DNA of 64,000 nt from positions 1-64,000 of the forward strand of contig JAKOVL010000132.1 in the NCBI GenBank assembly GCA_029782095.1, read 5' to 3'. Positions 40,373 to 48,761 of the stretch are shown here, piece by piece. The notes under the pieces are model-generated. The model was not told the DNA's origin and did no database searches. It saw nothing but the letters and a program-made list of their open reading frames with translations. Positions within the stretch are counted from its first letter, which is position 1. Every line of letters begins with the position of its first letter. The DNA is from Bacillota bacterium (lineage in GTDB: Bacteria; Bacillota; Dethiobacteria; DTU022). A program made the position numbers and the translations under genes.

Positions 40373-41059
40373 ATGTTTGTGGTCATGTTTCGGACTCTGA
40401 TCCTGTTTTTACTGGTTATTGTATCGATGCGCCTTATGGGCAAGAGGCAAATAGGACAGTTGCAGCCGTACGAGCTGGCCGTATTGATCATGGTTTCTGC
40501 CCTGGCCGCCATTCCCATGGAAGATGTCAGCATACCGCTGTTTAACAGTATTATCCCCATTATCATGCTTTTATCTTTTCAAATCCTGGTCTCATTTGCC
40601 GCACAGAAAAGCGAAAAAATCAGGGCCGCTGTTAGCGGGCGCCCCAGTGTGCTTATCGAAAACGGCAAGATCAAGGAGGCGGAGCTGCGCGAGCTGCATT
40701 TAAATATTAATGACCTGCTGGAGCAGCTGCGCATCTGCGGCTATCCCAACATTGATGATGTAGAGTTTGCCATTTTTGAAACAAACGGAGAAATCACCGT
40801 AATCCCCAAGTCCCAGAGCCGTCCGGTGCAGCCGCGAGATCTGGGGCTGCCCACCAACTATGAAGGTCTGCCCCATCCCCTCATCATCGACGGCAATGTT
40901 AACTATGAAAACCTGGGCAAGGTGAAAAAAGACGAGCTGTGGCTGAAAAACGAGCTATCCCGGTTTGGTATTCATGAAATTAAAGACGTGCTATTCGCCA
41001 GCCTTGACACAGAGGGACGGCTTTACTACCAGTTGAAGGAGAAAAAGGCACAGGGATGA
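40373..41059 (+). CDS. DUF421 (YetF-type) membrane protein
   Basis: 228 residues: three N-terminal membrane helices, then a soluble domain. Family features RLMGKRQIGQLQPYELAVLIMVSALAAIPMED in pieces, RPSVLIENGKI, and LRICGYPNIDDVEFAIFETNGEITVIPK. Function unknown; linked to spores in bacilli. Its stop overlaps the DUF4363 start (ATGA), a pairing common in Clostridia. Confidence 0.88.
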   Translation: MFVVMFRTLILFLLVIVSMRLMGKRQIGQLQPYELAVLIMVSALAAIPMEDVSIPLFNSIIPIIMLLSFQILVSFAAQKSEKIRAAVSGRPSVLIENGKIKEAELRELHLNINDLLEQLRICGYPNIDDVEFAIFETNGEITVIPKSQSRPVQPRDLGLPTNYEGLPHPLIIDGNVNYENLGKVKKDELWLKNELSRFGIHEIKDVLFASLDTEGRLYYQLKEKKAQG

Positions 41060-41436
41060 AAACAATCTGGGTTGCCATAATTTTGCTAATCGTGGTTGTA
41101 GCCGGGTCCGCCGCCCTCTATATCTATACCTCCATCTTGTGCGGTGATTTGCAGGAGGGGCTGTCCCGTTTGCAGCAGCAGGTGGAGCAGGAAGAGTGGG
41201 CGAAGGCCAGGGAGGAAGCCGGGCAGCTAAAAGAGCTGTGGAAGCGGGCCGACTCTTCCTGGACACCGATTATGGACCACCGGCTTGTGGATCGGGTTGA
41301 CGAAGCTTTTACCCGTGTTTTCCGCCTCCTGGAGCTGGAAAAAAAAGAAGACTTGCTCCTGGAAATTGCCGTAACCCGGCGTGCACTGCTGCGCCTCAAG
41401 GACACAGAAGTGCCCAACCTGCGCAATATCTTTTGA
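41056..41436 (+). CDS. DUF4363 protein
   Basis: 126 residues: one N-terminal membrane helix (about 5-25), then a helical extracytoplasmic domain with QQVEQEEWAKAREEAGQLKELW and a TPIMDHRLVDRVDEAF segment. DUF4363 proteins are regularly encoded after DUF421; they probably act together. No mechanism known. Confidence 0.82.
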   Translation: MKTIWVAIILLIVVVAGSAALYIYTSILCGDLQEGLSRLQQQVEQEEWAKAREEAGQLKELWKRADSSWTPIMDHRLVDRVDEAFTRVFRLLELEKKEDLLLEIAVTRRALLRLKDTEVPNLRNIF

Positions 41437-41499
41437 GCGGAGACAGGAGACAGAATGTGGAAGAGCAGAAGGGATTCTGGCTTCTGAATTTTGCCCCAA

Positions 41500-42855
41500 T
41501 CAGATCCCCATAATCAACCGGGCGAATTGAAAGTAGATAATTAATCCCAGGGCATCGACCACGGTGGTGATCATCGGTGCCGAGAAAACCGCCGGATCTA
41601 AGCCGAGCTTTTTGCCGATAACAGGCATGGCCGCCCCGATGGTGGAGCTAACGGTGACCAGGGTAACGAGCGTTGCTGAAATGGTAAAGGCAATGTTGCT
41701 TGGGTTTTGCAGCAGGCGGCTCCAGGCAAAGCCCACTGCGGCCATGGCCGCACCCAGGGCCAGGCCGAGGTGCATCTCCCGAAAGATCACTTTGAGGAAA
41801 TCTTTGAAGCCCACATCTCCCAAGACCATGGCCCGAATCACCGTGGTGCAGGTCTGAGCGCCGGCGTTGCCCCCGGTATCGATGAGCAAAGGAATAAAGA
41901 AAGTGAGGGCAATCATCTGGCCCAACACCTCTTCGTAATGCCGTAGAATATTGCTGGTGATCGCCCCGGCAACAAACAGCAGCGACAGCCAGAGGATGCG
42001 CTTGCGAAAAACGCTCAATATTCCAGACTGCAGGTACGGGGTGTCCAGGGGCTGGCTGCCGCCCAAAAGGTGGATGTCCTCGGTCGCTTCCTCTTCAATG
42101 ATGTCCAGAATATCGTCAATGGTAATAATGCCTACCATTCTACCGCTGTCGCTGACCACCGGCATTGCTTCCAGGTCGTAGCGGGATAACATCTGCGCCG
42201 CCTCTTCCTGGTCTGTCTCTGCGTCGATGGTAATGAGATTGGTGGTCATAATTTCCTCGACCGGTGTTAGGGGATCGGCCATAATAAGATTGCGCAGCGA
42301 TACTACCCCTGTCAATTCGCCCAGGGAATCGAGGACATAAATATATTTATACACTTCCGCCCTTTCGCCCACTTTGCGCAGGTGTTCCAGGGTCTGTTCC
42401 GCTGTCCACCCTTGCCTGGCGGCGATATAATCAACGCTGGCCAGGCTGCCCGCCGAATTTTCCGGGAAAGATAAAAGATCGCGCACCTTGGCCTGGAATT
42501 CAGGCTCCAGGAAAGAAATCAGCCTTTCTGTCTGCCGGGGGTGCAGGGCCGCAAAAAGCTGAACGATGTTGTCGCTGGAAAGATGGTTGAGAATATCCAC
42601 CGCGGTGTTGTGATTCAAATTGGACAGGTGCCGGTACTGCTCCAGGGGTTCAAGGTGCTCCAGCGTTTCAGCCGCGATTGCCGGAGGGATAGACTGCAAG
42701 AGAAAAATCTTCTGATCCCGGCTCAGCTCCTGCATCAGGAGAGAGAGGTCGTAGGGCTGCAGTTCGTCTACCAGTTCAAAAAGGGCATCGCTGGAAGCGT
42801 CCGGCTCCAGCAGCGCCTTCAACTGTTCAACCATTTTTTGATCTATCGCTGTCAT
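41500..42855 (-). CDS. mgtE: MgtE magnesium channel/transporter (copy A)
   Basis: 451 residues in the standard order: N-terminal helical superhelix (about 1-130), two CBS domains (IMTTNLITIDAETDQEEAAQML and a VVSDSGRMVGIITIDDIL block), then five membrane helices with the pore motif PLLIDTGGNAGAQTCTTVIRA. Magnesium bound to the N/CBS domains closes the pore when the cell is replete. It is a paralogue of the next gene; each has its own leader, 141 bases apart. Confidence 0.94.
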   Translation of the reverse strand: MTAIDQKMVEQLKALLEPDASSDALFELVDELQPYDLSLLMQELSRDQKIFLLQSIPPAIAAETLEHLEPLEQYRHLSNLNHNTAVDILNHLSSDNIVQLFAALHPRQTERLISFLEPEFQAKVRDLLSFPENSAGSLASVDYIAARQGWTAEQTLEHLRKVGERAEVYKYIYVLDSLGELTGVVSLRNLIMADPLTPVEEIMTTNLITIDAETDQEEAAQMLSRYDLEAMPVVSDSGRMVGIITIDDILDIIEEEATEDIHLLGGSQPLDTPYLQSGILSVFRKRILWLSLLFVAGAITSNILRHYEEVLGQMIALTFFIPLLIDTGGNAGAQTCTTVIRAMVLGDVGFKDFLKVIFREMHLGLALGAAMAAVGFAWSRLLQNPSNIAFTISATLVTLVTVSSTIGAAMPVIGKKLGLDPAVFSAPMITTVVDALGLIIYFQFARLIMGI

Positions 42856-42996
42856 CGTCTTACCCTCCTCACCGATTTATTCCAGGTGATTATCCCGGCA
42901 TTCCATCGATCCGCTCATTCCACGCTCCATCTTTGCAGGTAAGCGGATACTTCTCCTGTATCCCATTTTTTTTCTGGATTTTGACTTCTGATTCCA

Positions 42997-44352
42997 TCAT
43001 ACCCCTAAAATCATCCGGGCAAACTGAAAATAGATTATCAAGCCTAGGGCGTCGGCCACGGTGGTGATCATCGGCGCTGAAAATACCGCCGGATCGAGGC
43101 CGAGGCGCCTGCCGATTATGGGCATGAGGGCGCCGATGGAAGAGCTGACGGTAACTACGGCTACAAGAGAAGCTGAAATGGTCAGGCTCAAGGCCAGGTC
43201 GCTTTTCAGGGCCACCGCCCTTAAGAATCCGATTACAGCCATGGCCGATCCCAGGAGCAAGCCCAGGCGCATTTCCCTCCAGATTACTTTTAGATAATCT
43301 TTTACCGTAATATCGCCCACCGCCATGGCCCGGATTACCATGGTGGAGGTTTGAGCACCGGCGTTGCCTCCGGTGCCGATCAACAAAGGAATAAAGAAGG
43401 AAAGGGCCACAACACTGGAAAGGACCCCTTCAAAATGCTGCAGTATATTTGAGGTGATTGCCCCGGCCACAAATAAGAGCAACAGCCACACGATGCGCTT
43501 GCGGAAAATGGAGAAAAAGCCAGCATGAAGGTAAGAAGTGTCCAGGGGCTGGCTGCCGCCCAGGAGGTGAATATCTTCAGTGGCTTCGTCTTCCATGATA
43601 TCTACCACGTCGTCCACGGTGATCACGCCGACCATTTTGCCGCTGCTGCTAACCACGGGCAGCGCCACCAGGTCATACTGGGCCAGCCGGCGAGCCGCTT
43701 CCTCCTGGTCCAGCTCTGCGGGAACGGAAACAATTTTTTCTGTCATAATTTCGTCCAGGGGCATCTGCGGAGGCGAAAGTATAAGCTCGCGCAGGGATAG
43801 AACCCCGGCCAGTTCACCCCGCGGACCGAGAACATAGATATAGTTATATAGCTCAACCCTGGCACCCACCTTGCGCAGGTGAGCCAGGGCTTGCGCAGCG
43901 GTCCACCAGCGCCGGGCGGCTATATAATCGGCTGTCGCCATGCTGCCCGCCGTATTTTCGGGATAGGCCATCTGGTCGCGGATCTGGGTCTTAAAGGGTT
44001 CCCGCAAAGAGTTATAAAGCCTCTCCATCTGGCGGGGATGGATGGCCGTAAACAGCTGGACCACGGCATCGCTGGACATGTGGTGAAGGATTTCCACCAT
44101 GGCTTCGTGGTCCAGGTGATCCAAATAACGGTATTGCTCGATCGGTTCAAAATGGCCGAGAGTTTCCGCAGCAGTTTCAGGGGGGATCATTTGGAGCAGG
44201 CGCAGCTGTTCTCCACGGTCCAGTTCTTGGAGAATGACGGAAAGATCGTACGGCTGCAGTTCGTCAATCAGTTCATGAAGATCTGATCGAGAACCTTCGG
44301 GCGCGATCAGAGTTCGAAGCTGTTCGATCAGTTTTGTCCCTTGAACAGGCAT
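42997..44352 (-). CDS. mgtE: MgtE magnesium channel/transporter (copy B)
   Basis: 451 residues, the same length and domain order as copy A, with pore sequence PLLIGTGGNAGAQTSTMVIRA and CBS block VVSSSGKMVGVITVDDVV. The two are clearly homologous along their entire length but diverged, so the duplication is not recent. Shine-Dalgarno AAGGAGG lies 9 bases before the ATG. An overlapping upstream frame with an acidic/proline start precedes it (see the 44273-44446 entry). No M-box riboswitch seen. Confidence 0.94.
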   Translation of the reverse strand: MPVQGTKLIEQLRTLIAPEGSRSDLHELIDELQPYDLSVILQELDRGEQLRLLQMIPPETAAETLGHFEPIEQYRYLDHLDHEAMVEILHHMSSDAVVQLFTAIHPRQMERLYNSLREPFKTQIRDQMAYPENTAGSMATADYIAARRWWTAAQALAHLRKVGARVELYNYIYVLGPRGELAGVLSLRELILSPPQMPLDEIMTEKIVSVPAELDQEEAARRLAQYDLVALPVVSSSGKMVGVITVDDVVDIMEDEATEDIHLLGGSQPLDTSYLHAGFFSIFRKRIVWLLLLFVAGAITSNILQHFEGVLSSVVALSFFIPLLIGTGGNAGAQTSTMVIRAMAVGDITVKDYLKVIWREMRLGLLLGSAMAVIGFLRAVALKSDLALSLTISASLVAVVTVSSSIGALMPIIGRRLGLDPAVFSAPMITTVADALGLIIYFQFARMILGV

Positions 44353-44446
44353 GAGAAGGCGCCTCCTTTACATGGTGGTGTTGTGTCGCTTTTTGTTGAT
44401 CGAAGATATGTCTTTCTCGCGGGCTGGGGTAATCGTCTGCGTCCAC
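44273..44446 (-). CDS. possible leader peptide upstream of mgtE copy B
   Basis: GTG 44446 has GGGAGG 7 bases upstream. The 57-codon frame begins VDADDYPSPRERHIF, acidic and proline-containing then basic, and ends 80 bases inside mgtE in another frame. The Salmonella mgtA leader MgtL has the same kind of start (acidic/proline then Arg). Translation through such a start is magnesium-sensitive in enteric bacteria. No homology search was done, so this is suggestive only. Confidence 0.35.
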   Translation of the reverse strand: MDADDYPSPRERHIFDQQKATQHHHVKEAPSHACSRDKTDRTASNSDRARRFSIRSS

Positions 44447-44473
44447 AACGCCACCTCCCTTCTCATGCTTGCC

Positions 44474-44491
44474 CCGGCGCTTAAGCGCCGG
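44474..44491 (-). promoter_or_regulatory. perfect palindrome in the mgtE leader
   Basis: CCGGCGCTTAAGCGCCGG, 18 bp, lies 15 bases upstream of the leader peptide's Shine-Dalgarno. In the transcript it would form a strong hairpin. On the plus strand it is followed by TTTTATTTC. Confidence 0.5.
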
Positions 44492-44631
44492 TTTTATTTC
44501 AAAACTGATATTGCCCTGCCGCTTCTCTCCCTGCATAATATTAAAGGGTTAATTTCTGTAGTATTAGTATATGCTGAAATGGAGAGCTTGGCAACGTTCC
44601 GGCGCAGCTTGTCTAAAAAAATTTTTTAGAC

Positions 44632-44664
44632 GCTAAAAATAAAATAACCCGGATTTACCGGGTT
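44632..44664 (-). terminator. terminator of tRNA-Arg
   Basis: AACCCGG / CCGGGTT stem with a TAAAT loop, followed on the minus strand by ATTTTATTTTTAG; starts 5 bases past the tRNA CCA end. Confidence 0.85.
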
Positions 44665-44668
44665 TTAG

Positions 44669-44743
44669 TGGTGCGCCCGCAGGGATTCGAACCCCGACTT
44701 CAGGCTCCGGAGGCCTGCGTGATATCCCTTTCACCACGGGCGC
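44669..44743 (-). tRNA. tRNA-Arg (anticodon CCG)
   Basis: Full cloverleaf on the minus strand: acceptor GCGCCCG / CGGGCGC, D arm with GTGA / TCAC, anticodon stem CAGGC / GCCTG with loop CTCCGGA (anticodon CCG, reads CGG), T arm GGGGTTCGAATCCC, discriminator A and encoded CCA. It has its own terminator. Confidence 0.95.
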
Positions 44744-44804
44744 AAGACTACCTGCCGCACTTGGTATCATACCACTTCAACCGGCCCAAGTCAACTTTCA
44801 AGGT

Positions 44805-44822
44805 GGGGACGGTTCTTGACTT
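44805..44822 (+). repeat. dispersed 18-bp motif, copy 1
   Basis: GGGGACGGTTCTTGACTT, identical to 51358-51375. Both copies lie about 35 bases before a C-run palindromic element. Confidence 0.7.
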
Positions 44823-44849
44823 GACTACCTGGTCTTTTGCTGAGCACGG

Positions 44850-45062
44850 ATTGTTTTTTCCCTCTCCCCTGGCGGGAGAGGGTTAGGGAGAGGGGGCGTT
44901 TGATCATAGTCCCCATTTCTGGCTATCTCCCACCATGGAGAAGAGGTTTGAGATCCGCTTTATTCTTTTCATCTGGTTTTCTGGCTTCTGAATACCAGGT
45001 TCCCTAGCCTGATCCCCCCCACCCTGGTCCTCCCCCACCAAGGAGGAGGGGACTTGCCAGCC
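44850..45062. repeat. dispersed palindromic element
   Basis: CCCTCTCCCCTGGCGGGAGAGGG followed by TTAGGGAGAGGGGG on the left; CCCCCCACCCTGGTCCTCCCCCACC...GGAGGAGGGG on the right; the middle differs from other copies and contains TTCTGGCTTCTGAATACCAGG. No gene in 44744-45133. Confidence 0.75.
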
Positions 45063-45217
45063 TACCTGTTCCCTTACCCGCGAGTAGTTTCATTGCCTCC
45101 TGTTTTTTCTCCTGCATCCTGTCTCCCCGAACAATGTTTTCCCCGGCCCGGTTAAGGGTAATCTATACCTATGGCCTTACAACTGACCCTACTACGCACA
45201 TTGCGGGGTGCCCAGTG

Positions 45218-46312
45218 ATGATCTTATACCTGGTTCGCCCTTCAGCAGGGGGCATACAGGAGCATCTGCGCCTGCTGCTGGAACATTTTGGGCAGCATCA
45301 TCCGGTGAAGCTTGCCGGACCCCGCAGCGGCACAGAGCTGCTATCGTTGCAGCCGGATCAGTTTTTAACTATAAGCGGCGGTTTCACGCCCGCAAGCGAT
45401 GTTTGCGCCTGGTGGCAGTGTTACCGGCTGCTGCGGTTGCTGCAGCCGTCTTTGCTGCATATCCATGGCTTTAAGGCGGCCTTGGTGGGCTGCCCTGCAG
45501 CCAGGCTGGCCCGGGTGCCTGCGCTGGTAACGGTGCACAACTATCCGGCCCACCGGGTTGCTGCAGCTGTGCTGCCCGCGCTGTCAAGGCTCAACGGGGC
45601 TTCGGAAATACGCTTTATCGCTGTCTCACGGGCCCTGGCCAGGGAACTTTCCGCCTGGGGCATTCCTGCCGCAAATATCAAGGTGATCCATAACGGCATT
45701 GATGCGGCCCCCTTTGAGCAGGCCGGCCGGCAGAGAAGTTACATCGCCGGGGACAGTGAGATCGTGGTGGGAACCGTGGCCCGGATGGCTCCCCAAAAGG
45801 GGCTTTCCCACCTGCTGCAGGCGGCAGTTCTGCTGGTCCGGCGTTTCCCGCGGTTGCGCTTTATTCTGGCCGGGGACGGGCCTGATCTTAATTCATTGAA
45901 AGAGCTGGCTGCAGCCCTGGGTTTAAGTGAGCGCATTTCTTTTCCCGGGTACTGCCGCGATCTTCCCTCGCTGCTGGGGCAGATCGACATCTTTGTTTTG
46001 CCTTCGCTCACCGAAGGTCTGGCCATCACCCTCCTGGAAGCCCAGGCCTCCGGGTGCGCGGTCGTGGCCTCCCGGGTCGGCGGGGTGCCGGAAGTGATCG
46101 AGCACCGGCGCACCGGTATCTTGGTCCCGCCCGCTTCACCCGGGGCGCTGGCTGACGCGGTGGCTGCATTGATTGAAAACCCGGCCCTGCGCCGCAGCAT
46201 GGCCCTGGCCGGCCGGGAAAGGGTGAGAAAACACTTTACCGTGGAACAGATGCTCAAGCAAACCGGCCTGGTTTACGCAGAGATGCTCGCTGACAGGAGG
46301 TGCCGGCTCTGA
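45218..46312 (+). CDS. glycosyltransferase family 4
   Basis: 364 residues from ATG 45218 (an upstream ATG at 45134 exists without support). N-terminal GGIQEHLRLLLEHFG for the acceptor lobe; VIHNGIDAAPFEQ; GTVARMAPQKGLSHLLQAA (donor lobe start) and the EGLAITLLEAQASGCAVVASRVGG donor-binding motif with the E-x7-E pair. It makes a retaining glycosidic bond, likely to a cell-envelope lipid or polymer. Its stop overlaps the start of the next gene (TGATG), so the two are coupled. Confidence 0.9.
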   Translation: MILYLVRPSAGGIQEHLRLLLEHFGQHHPVKLAGPRSGTELLSLQPDQFLTISGGFTPASDVCAWWQCYRLLRLLQPSLLHIHGFKAALVGCPAARLARVPALVTVHNYPAHRVAAAVLPALSRLNGASEIRFIAVSRALARELSAWGIPAANIKVIHNGIDAAPFEQAGRQRSYIAGDSEIVVGTVARMAPQKGLSHLLQAAVLLVRRFPRLRFILAGDGPDLNSLKELAAALGLSERISFPGYCRDLPSLLGQIDIFVLPSLTEGLAITLLEAQASGCAVVASRVGGVPEVIEHRRTGILVPPASPGALADAVAALIENPALRRSMALAGRERVRKHFTVEQMLKQTGLVYAEMLADRRCRL

Positions 46313-48618
46313 TGCGCCTGCATGCCCGTAGTTCTGTTTCAGCAGCGGCGCTGGCCGTTGTGGCTCTATTGATCGTTTTAGTGGCCCTGAATTGGGGCCG
46401 TGCAGCGGATATGTTCCAGGTACCGGCAGCGGCTCCTTCCGGGGGAGAGCGGCGCTTGCTCATGCTGGTGGTGGACCGTTTAAGTTATCGGGATCTGCGC
46501 CAGAAAGCCGGGCCGGCCCTGCAGTCGCTGCTGGATGGCACCGCCCTGTCGCTGATGAATGTTCGCGCCGGGCGTGCGGGCAGTGAAAGCGGCTACCTCA
46601 GCCTGGGGGCAGGGGCCAGGGCGGCCGCCGGTCTCGAAGGGGGCCGGGCTTTCAGGCGCAATGAAATAGTAGAAGGCTACCCGGCAGCAGCGCTGTACCA
46701 GCGCTACAGCGGGCGGCCGCCGGCGGGCGAGCTGTTTCACCTGCACGCCTTGACCCTGCAGGAGCGCAATCAGACCTTGGGATACCCTGTTGCCGTGGGT
46801 TACCTTGGAGAGCTGCTGGCCGGCGCCGGCCTGCGGGCGGCGGTGGTCGGCCACGCCGATACAGACGCTCCGGGCCGGAGTGCAGTGATGATCGCCATGG
46901 ATCGCGCCGGGCAGGTGGCCCTGGGGGCCAACGGCTTTAATGTGGTGGTGGATGATCCGCTGTACCCCTACGGCAAGCGCACCGATCCGGAGCGCTTCAC
47001 CGCCGCAGCCCTATCTTACCTGCAGGAAGCGCACCTGGTTGTGGCCGATTACGGAGACCTGGCCCGCCTTGACCAGTACTGGGCGCAGCTTTCACCGGAG
47101 CGGCGTGAAGAGCTTTTTACCGCAGCCATGGCCAGCCTAGATCGGATTATCGAAGATCTCTTGTTGTTGTGCGGGGATGAAGTCGCCTTCATGTTAGTCG
47201 TGCCTTCGCCCCCGGTAAACCTCCCCGGGGGCGGTGATCAACTGGTCCCCTTTATTATGGCCTGGCCCGGTGGAGGAGGGCCGACCTTGCTCAGCAGCCC
47301 CGCCACCCGCCGGGAAGGCCTGGTTAGCAATATTGACGTGGCGCCGCTGGTTTACTCGTATCTTGTTGAAGGTGCTTTTACAGCTTCCAACGGCCGCGCC
47401 ATGGCCGTTAACGATGTGCCTGAGCCCGCGGCGTACCTGGAGCGTTTTGCGGCCTGGTCCCAGTGGGTTTTTCAGCTGCGGGCCCCGGTAGTGAAAGGAT
47501 TTGTTTTAGCCATTATTGCAGTTTTGCTGGCCGGCCTGGCCTGCCTGTTCCTGCGCCTGCCGGCGGTGAAGCGCCTCTTTTTTATCCTGGAGGGACTGGT
47601 GCTGGTTCCCCTGGTCCTGTTCCTGCTGCCCGGCTTGATCCGGGAACCCTTGCCGCCGCTGTGGACGGCCGCAGTTATTGCCGGGGGAGCGCTGCTGTTT
47701 GTCTTTGCCCTCTACCCGCTGAAGCAAAAAGACTACCTCCTGTTTTGGTCCGCCCTGGGGCTGATTACCGCCGTGGCCCTGCTGGCGGACACAATTTGCG
47801 GCGCCGGCCTGCAGCAGTCATCTTTTCTCGGCTACGATCCCATCGGCGGTTCCCGTTATTACGGCATGGGCAATGAATACATGGGCGCCCTGATCGGCTC
47901 CGCGATCCTGGGGACAGCCGGCCTGCCCGGATTGGCCGGGCCGGGCGAACCGGTCAATGAACTTCATGGCCCGGCCTGGCGGAGAGCTTTTCGCTTAGAT
48001 CCGCTGCGCCTGGCCATTCTCTTATTCTATGGGCTCGTTATTTTTGTGCTGGCCTCGCCCCGCTTCGGCGCCAACCTGGGCGGGACCATCGCTGCGGCTG
48101 CAGCCTTCGGGACAGTCTGGGCCGGTCTGTCCGGCTTCATGGAAAAAAGGCACCTATTGCCCCTGGTGCTGACCATTTTAGCCTTCACCGCCTTAGCCCT
48201 GGGCCTGCTATACCTGCTCAACCTGCCGCAGCAAGGGCCGGTTTCACACCTGGGCAGCTTTGGTGAAATGGTTCGCCAGCGTGGCTTTGAAGGCGCCTGG
48301 GAGACAGCGCTGCGCAAGATGAGCATGAACTGGCGTCTGATCCGCTATTCCATTTGGAGCCGCGCCTTTGCCACTTTGATCGGCCTGCTGGTAATTCTCT
48401 TTTTTTATCCGGTGGGGATTCTAAGGAAGCTGAAAAAAGAGCAGCCTTGCCTGGTTAACGGCGCTGCCGCTGCCCTGGCCGGCAGCGTGGCCGCTTTGCT
48501 GGCCAATGATTCAGGCATTGTCGCCGCGGCTATGGTCCTGCTTTATGCCGCCCCGCCGGTGCTGATGCTCATTGTTTCAGAGCATTTAAGCCTTCCCGGG
48601 GAGAGGGGATCGGAGTGA
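46312..48618 (+). CDS. large membrane protein with alkaline-phosphatase-like domain
   Basis: About 768 residues; ATG 46312 is preceded by AGGAGG and overlaps the glycosyltransferase stop. One N-terminal helix, an extracytoplasmic domain (about 40-390) with alkaline-phosphatase-superfamily layout (LLMLVVDRLSYRDL at the metal-Asp position, AAVVGHADTD, a DVAPLVYSYL segment near the end), then about ten membrane helices. A conserved GYDPIGGSRYYGMGNEYMG segment sits in the membrane part. Probably modifies or degrades an envelope polymer together with the glycosyltransferase; the substrate is unknown. Confidence 0.72.
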   Translation: MRLHARSSVSAAALAVVALLIVLVALNWGRAADMFQVPAAAPSGGERRLLMLVVDRLSYRDLRQKAGPALQSLLDGTALSLMNVRAGRAGSESGYLSLGAGARAAAGLEGGRAFRRNEIVEGYPAAALYQRYSGRPPAGELFHLHALTLQERNQTLGYPVAVGYLGELLAGAGLRAAVVGHADTDAPGRSAVMIAMDRAGQVALGANGFNVVVDDPLYPYGKRTDPERFTAAALSYLQEAHLVVADYGDLARLDQYWAQLSPERREELFTAAMASLDRIIEDLLLLCGDEVAFMLVVPSPPVNLPGGGDQLVPFIMAWPGGGGPTLLSSPATRREGLVSNIDVAPLVYSYLVEGAFTASNGRAMAVNDVPEPAAYLERFAAWSQWVFQLRAPVVKGFVLAIIAVLLAGLACLFLRLPAVKRLFFILEGLVLVPLVLFLLPGLIREPLPPLWTAAVIAGGALLFVFALYPLKQKDYLLFWSALGLITAVALLADTICGAGLQQSSFLGYDPIGGSRYYGMGNEYMGALIGSAILGTAGLPGLAGPGEPVNELHGPAWRRAFRLDPLRLAILLFYGLVIFVLASPRFGANLGGTIAAAAAFGTVWAGLSGFMEKRHLLPLVLTILAFTALALGLLYLLNLPQQGPVSHLGSFGEMVRQRGFEGAWETALRKMSMNWRLIRYSIWSRAFATLIGLLVILFFYPVGILRKLKKEQPCLVNGAAAALAGSVAALLANDSGIVAAAMVLLYAAPPVLMLIVSEHLSLPGERGSE

Positions 48619-48761
48619 AGGCAGGAAAATAAATGCAAGCAGTGGAATAATAAAGCTGAACTTTGCAGCACCATATTGATGTGGCTGAAAGCACGGCAAA
48701 ACAACTTTATCAGAGAGCAGCAAGGACGATGTTTTTAACGGCAAAAAAGGGGGTCCGGCAA

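Noticed and set aside
44353-44630. M-box (magnesium) riboswitch upstream of mgtE
   Set aside because: The conserved start and core blocks of the M-box are not present; only a palindrome and a leader-like frame are.
44668-44886. 72-codon frame beginning MVRPQGFEPRLQAPEAC
   Set aside because: It is the antisense reading of tRNA-Arg followed by repeat DNA, a common annotation artefact.
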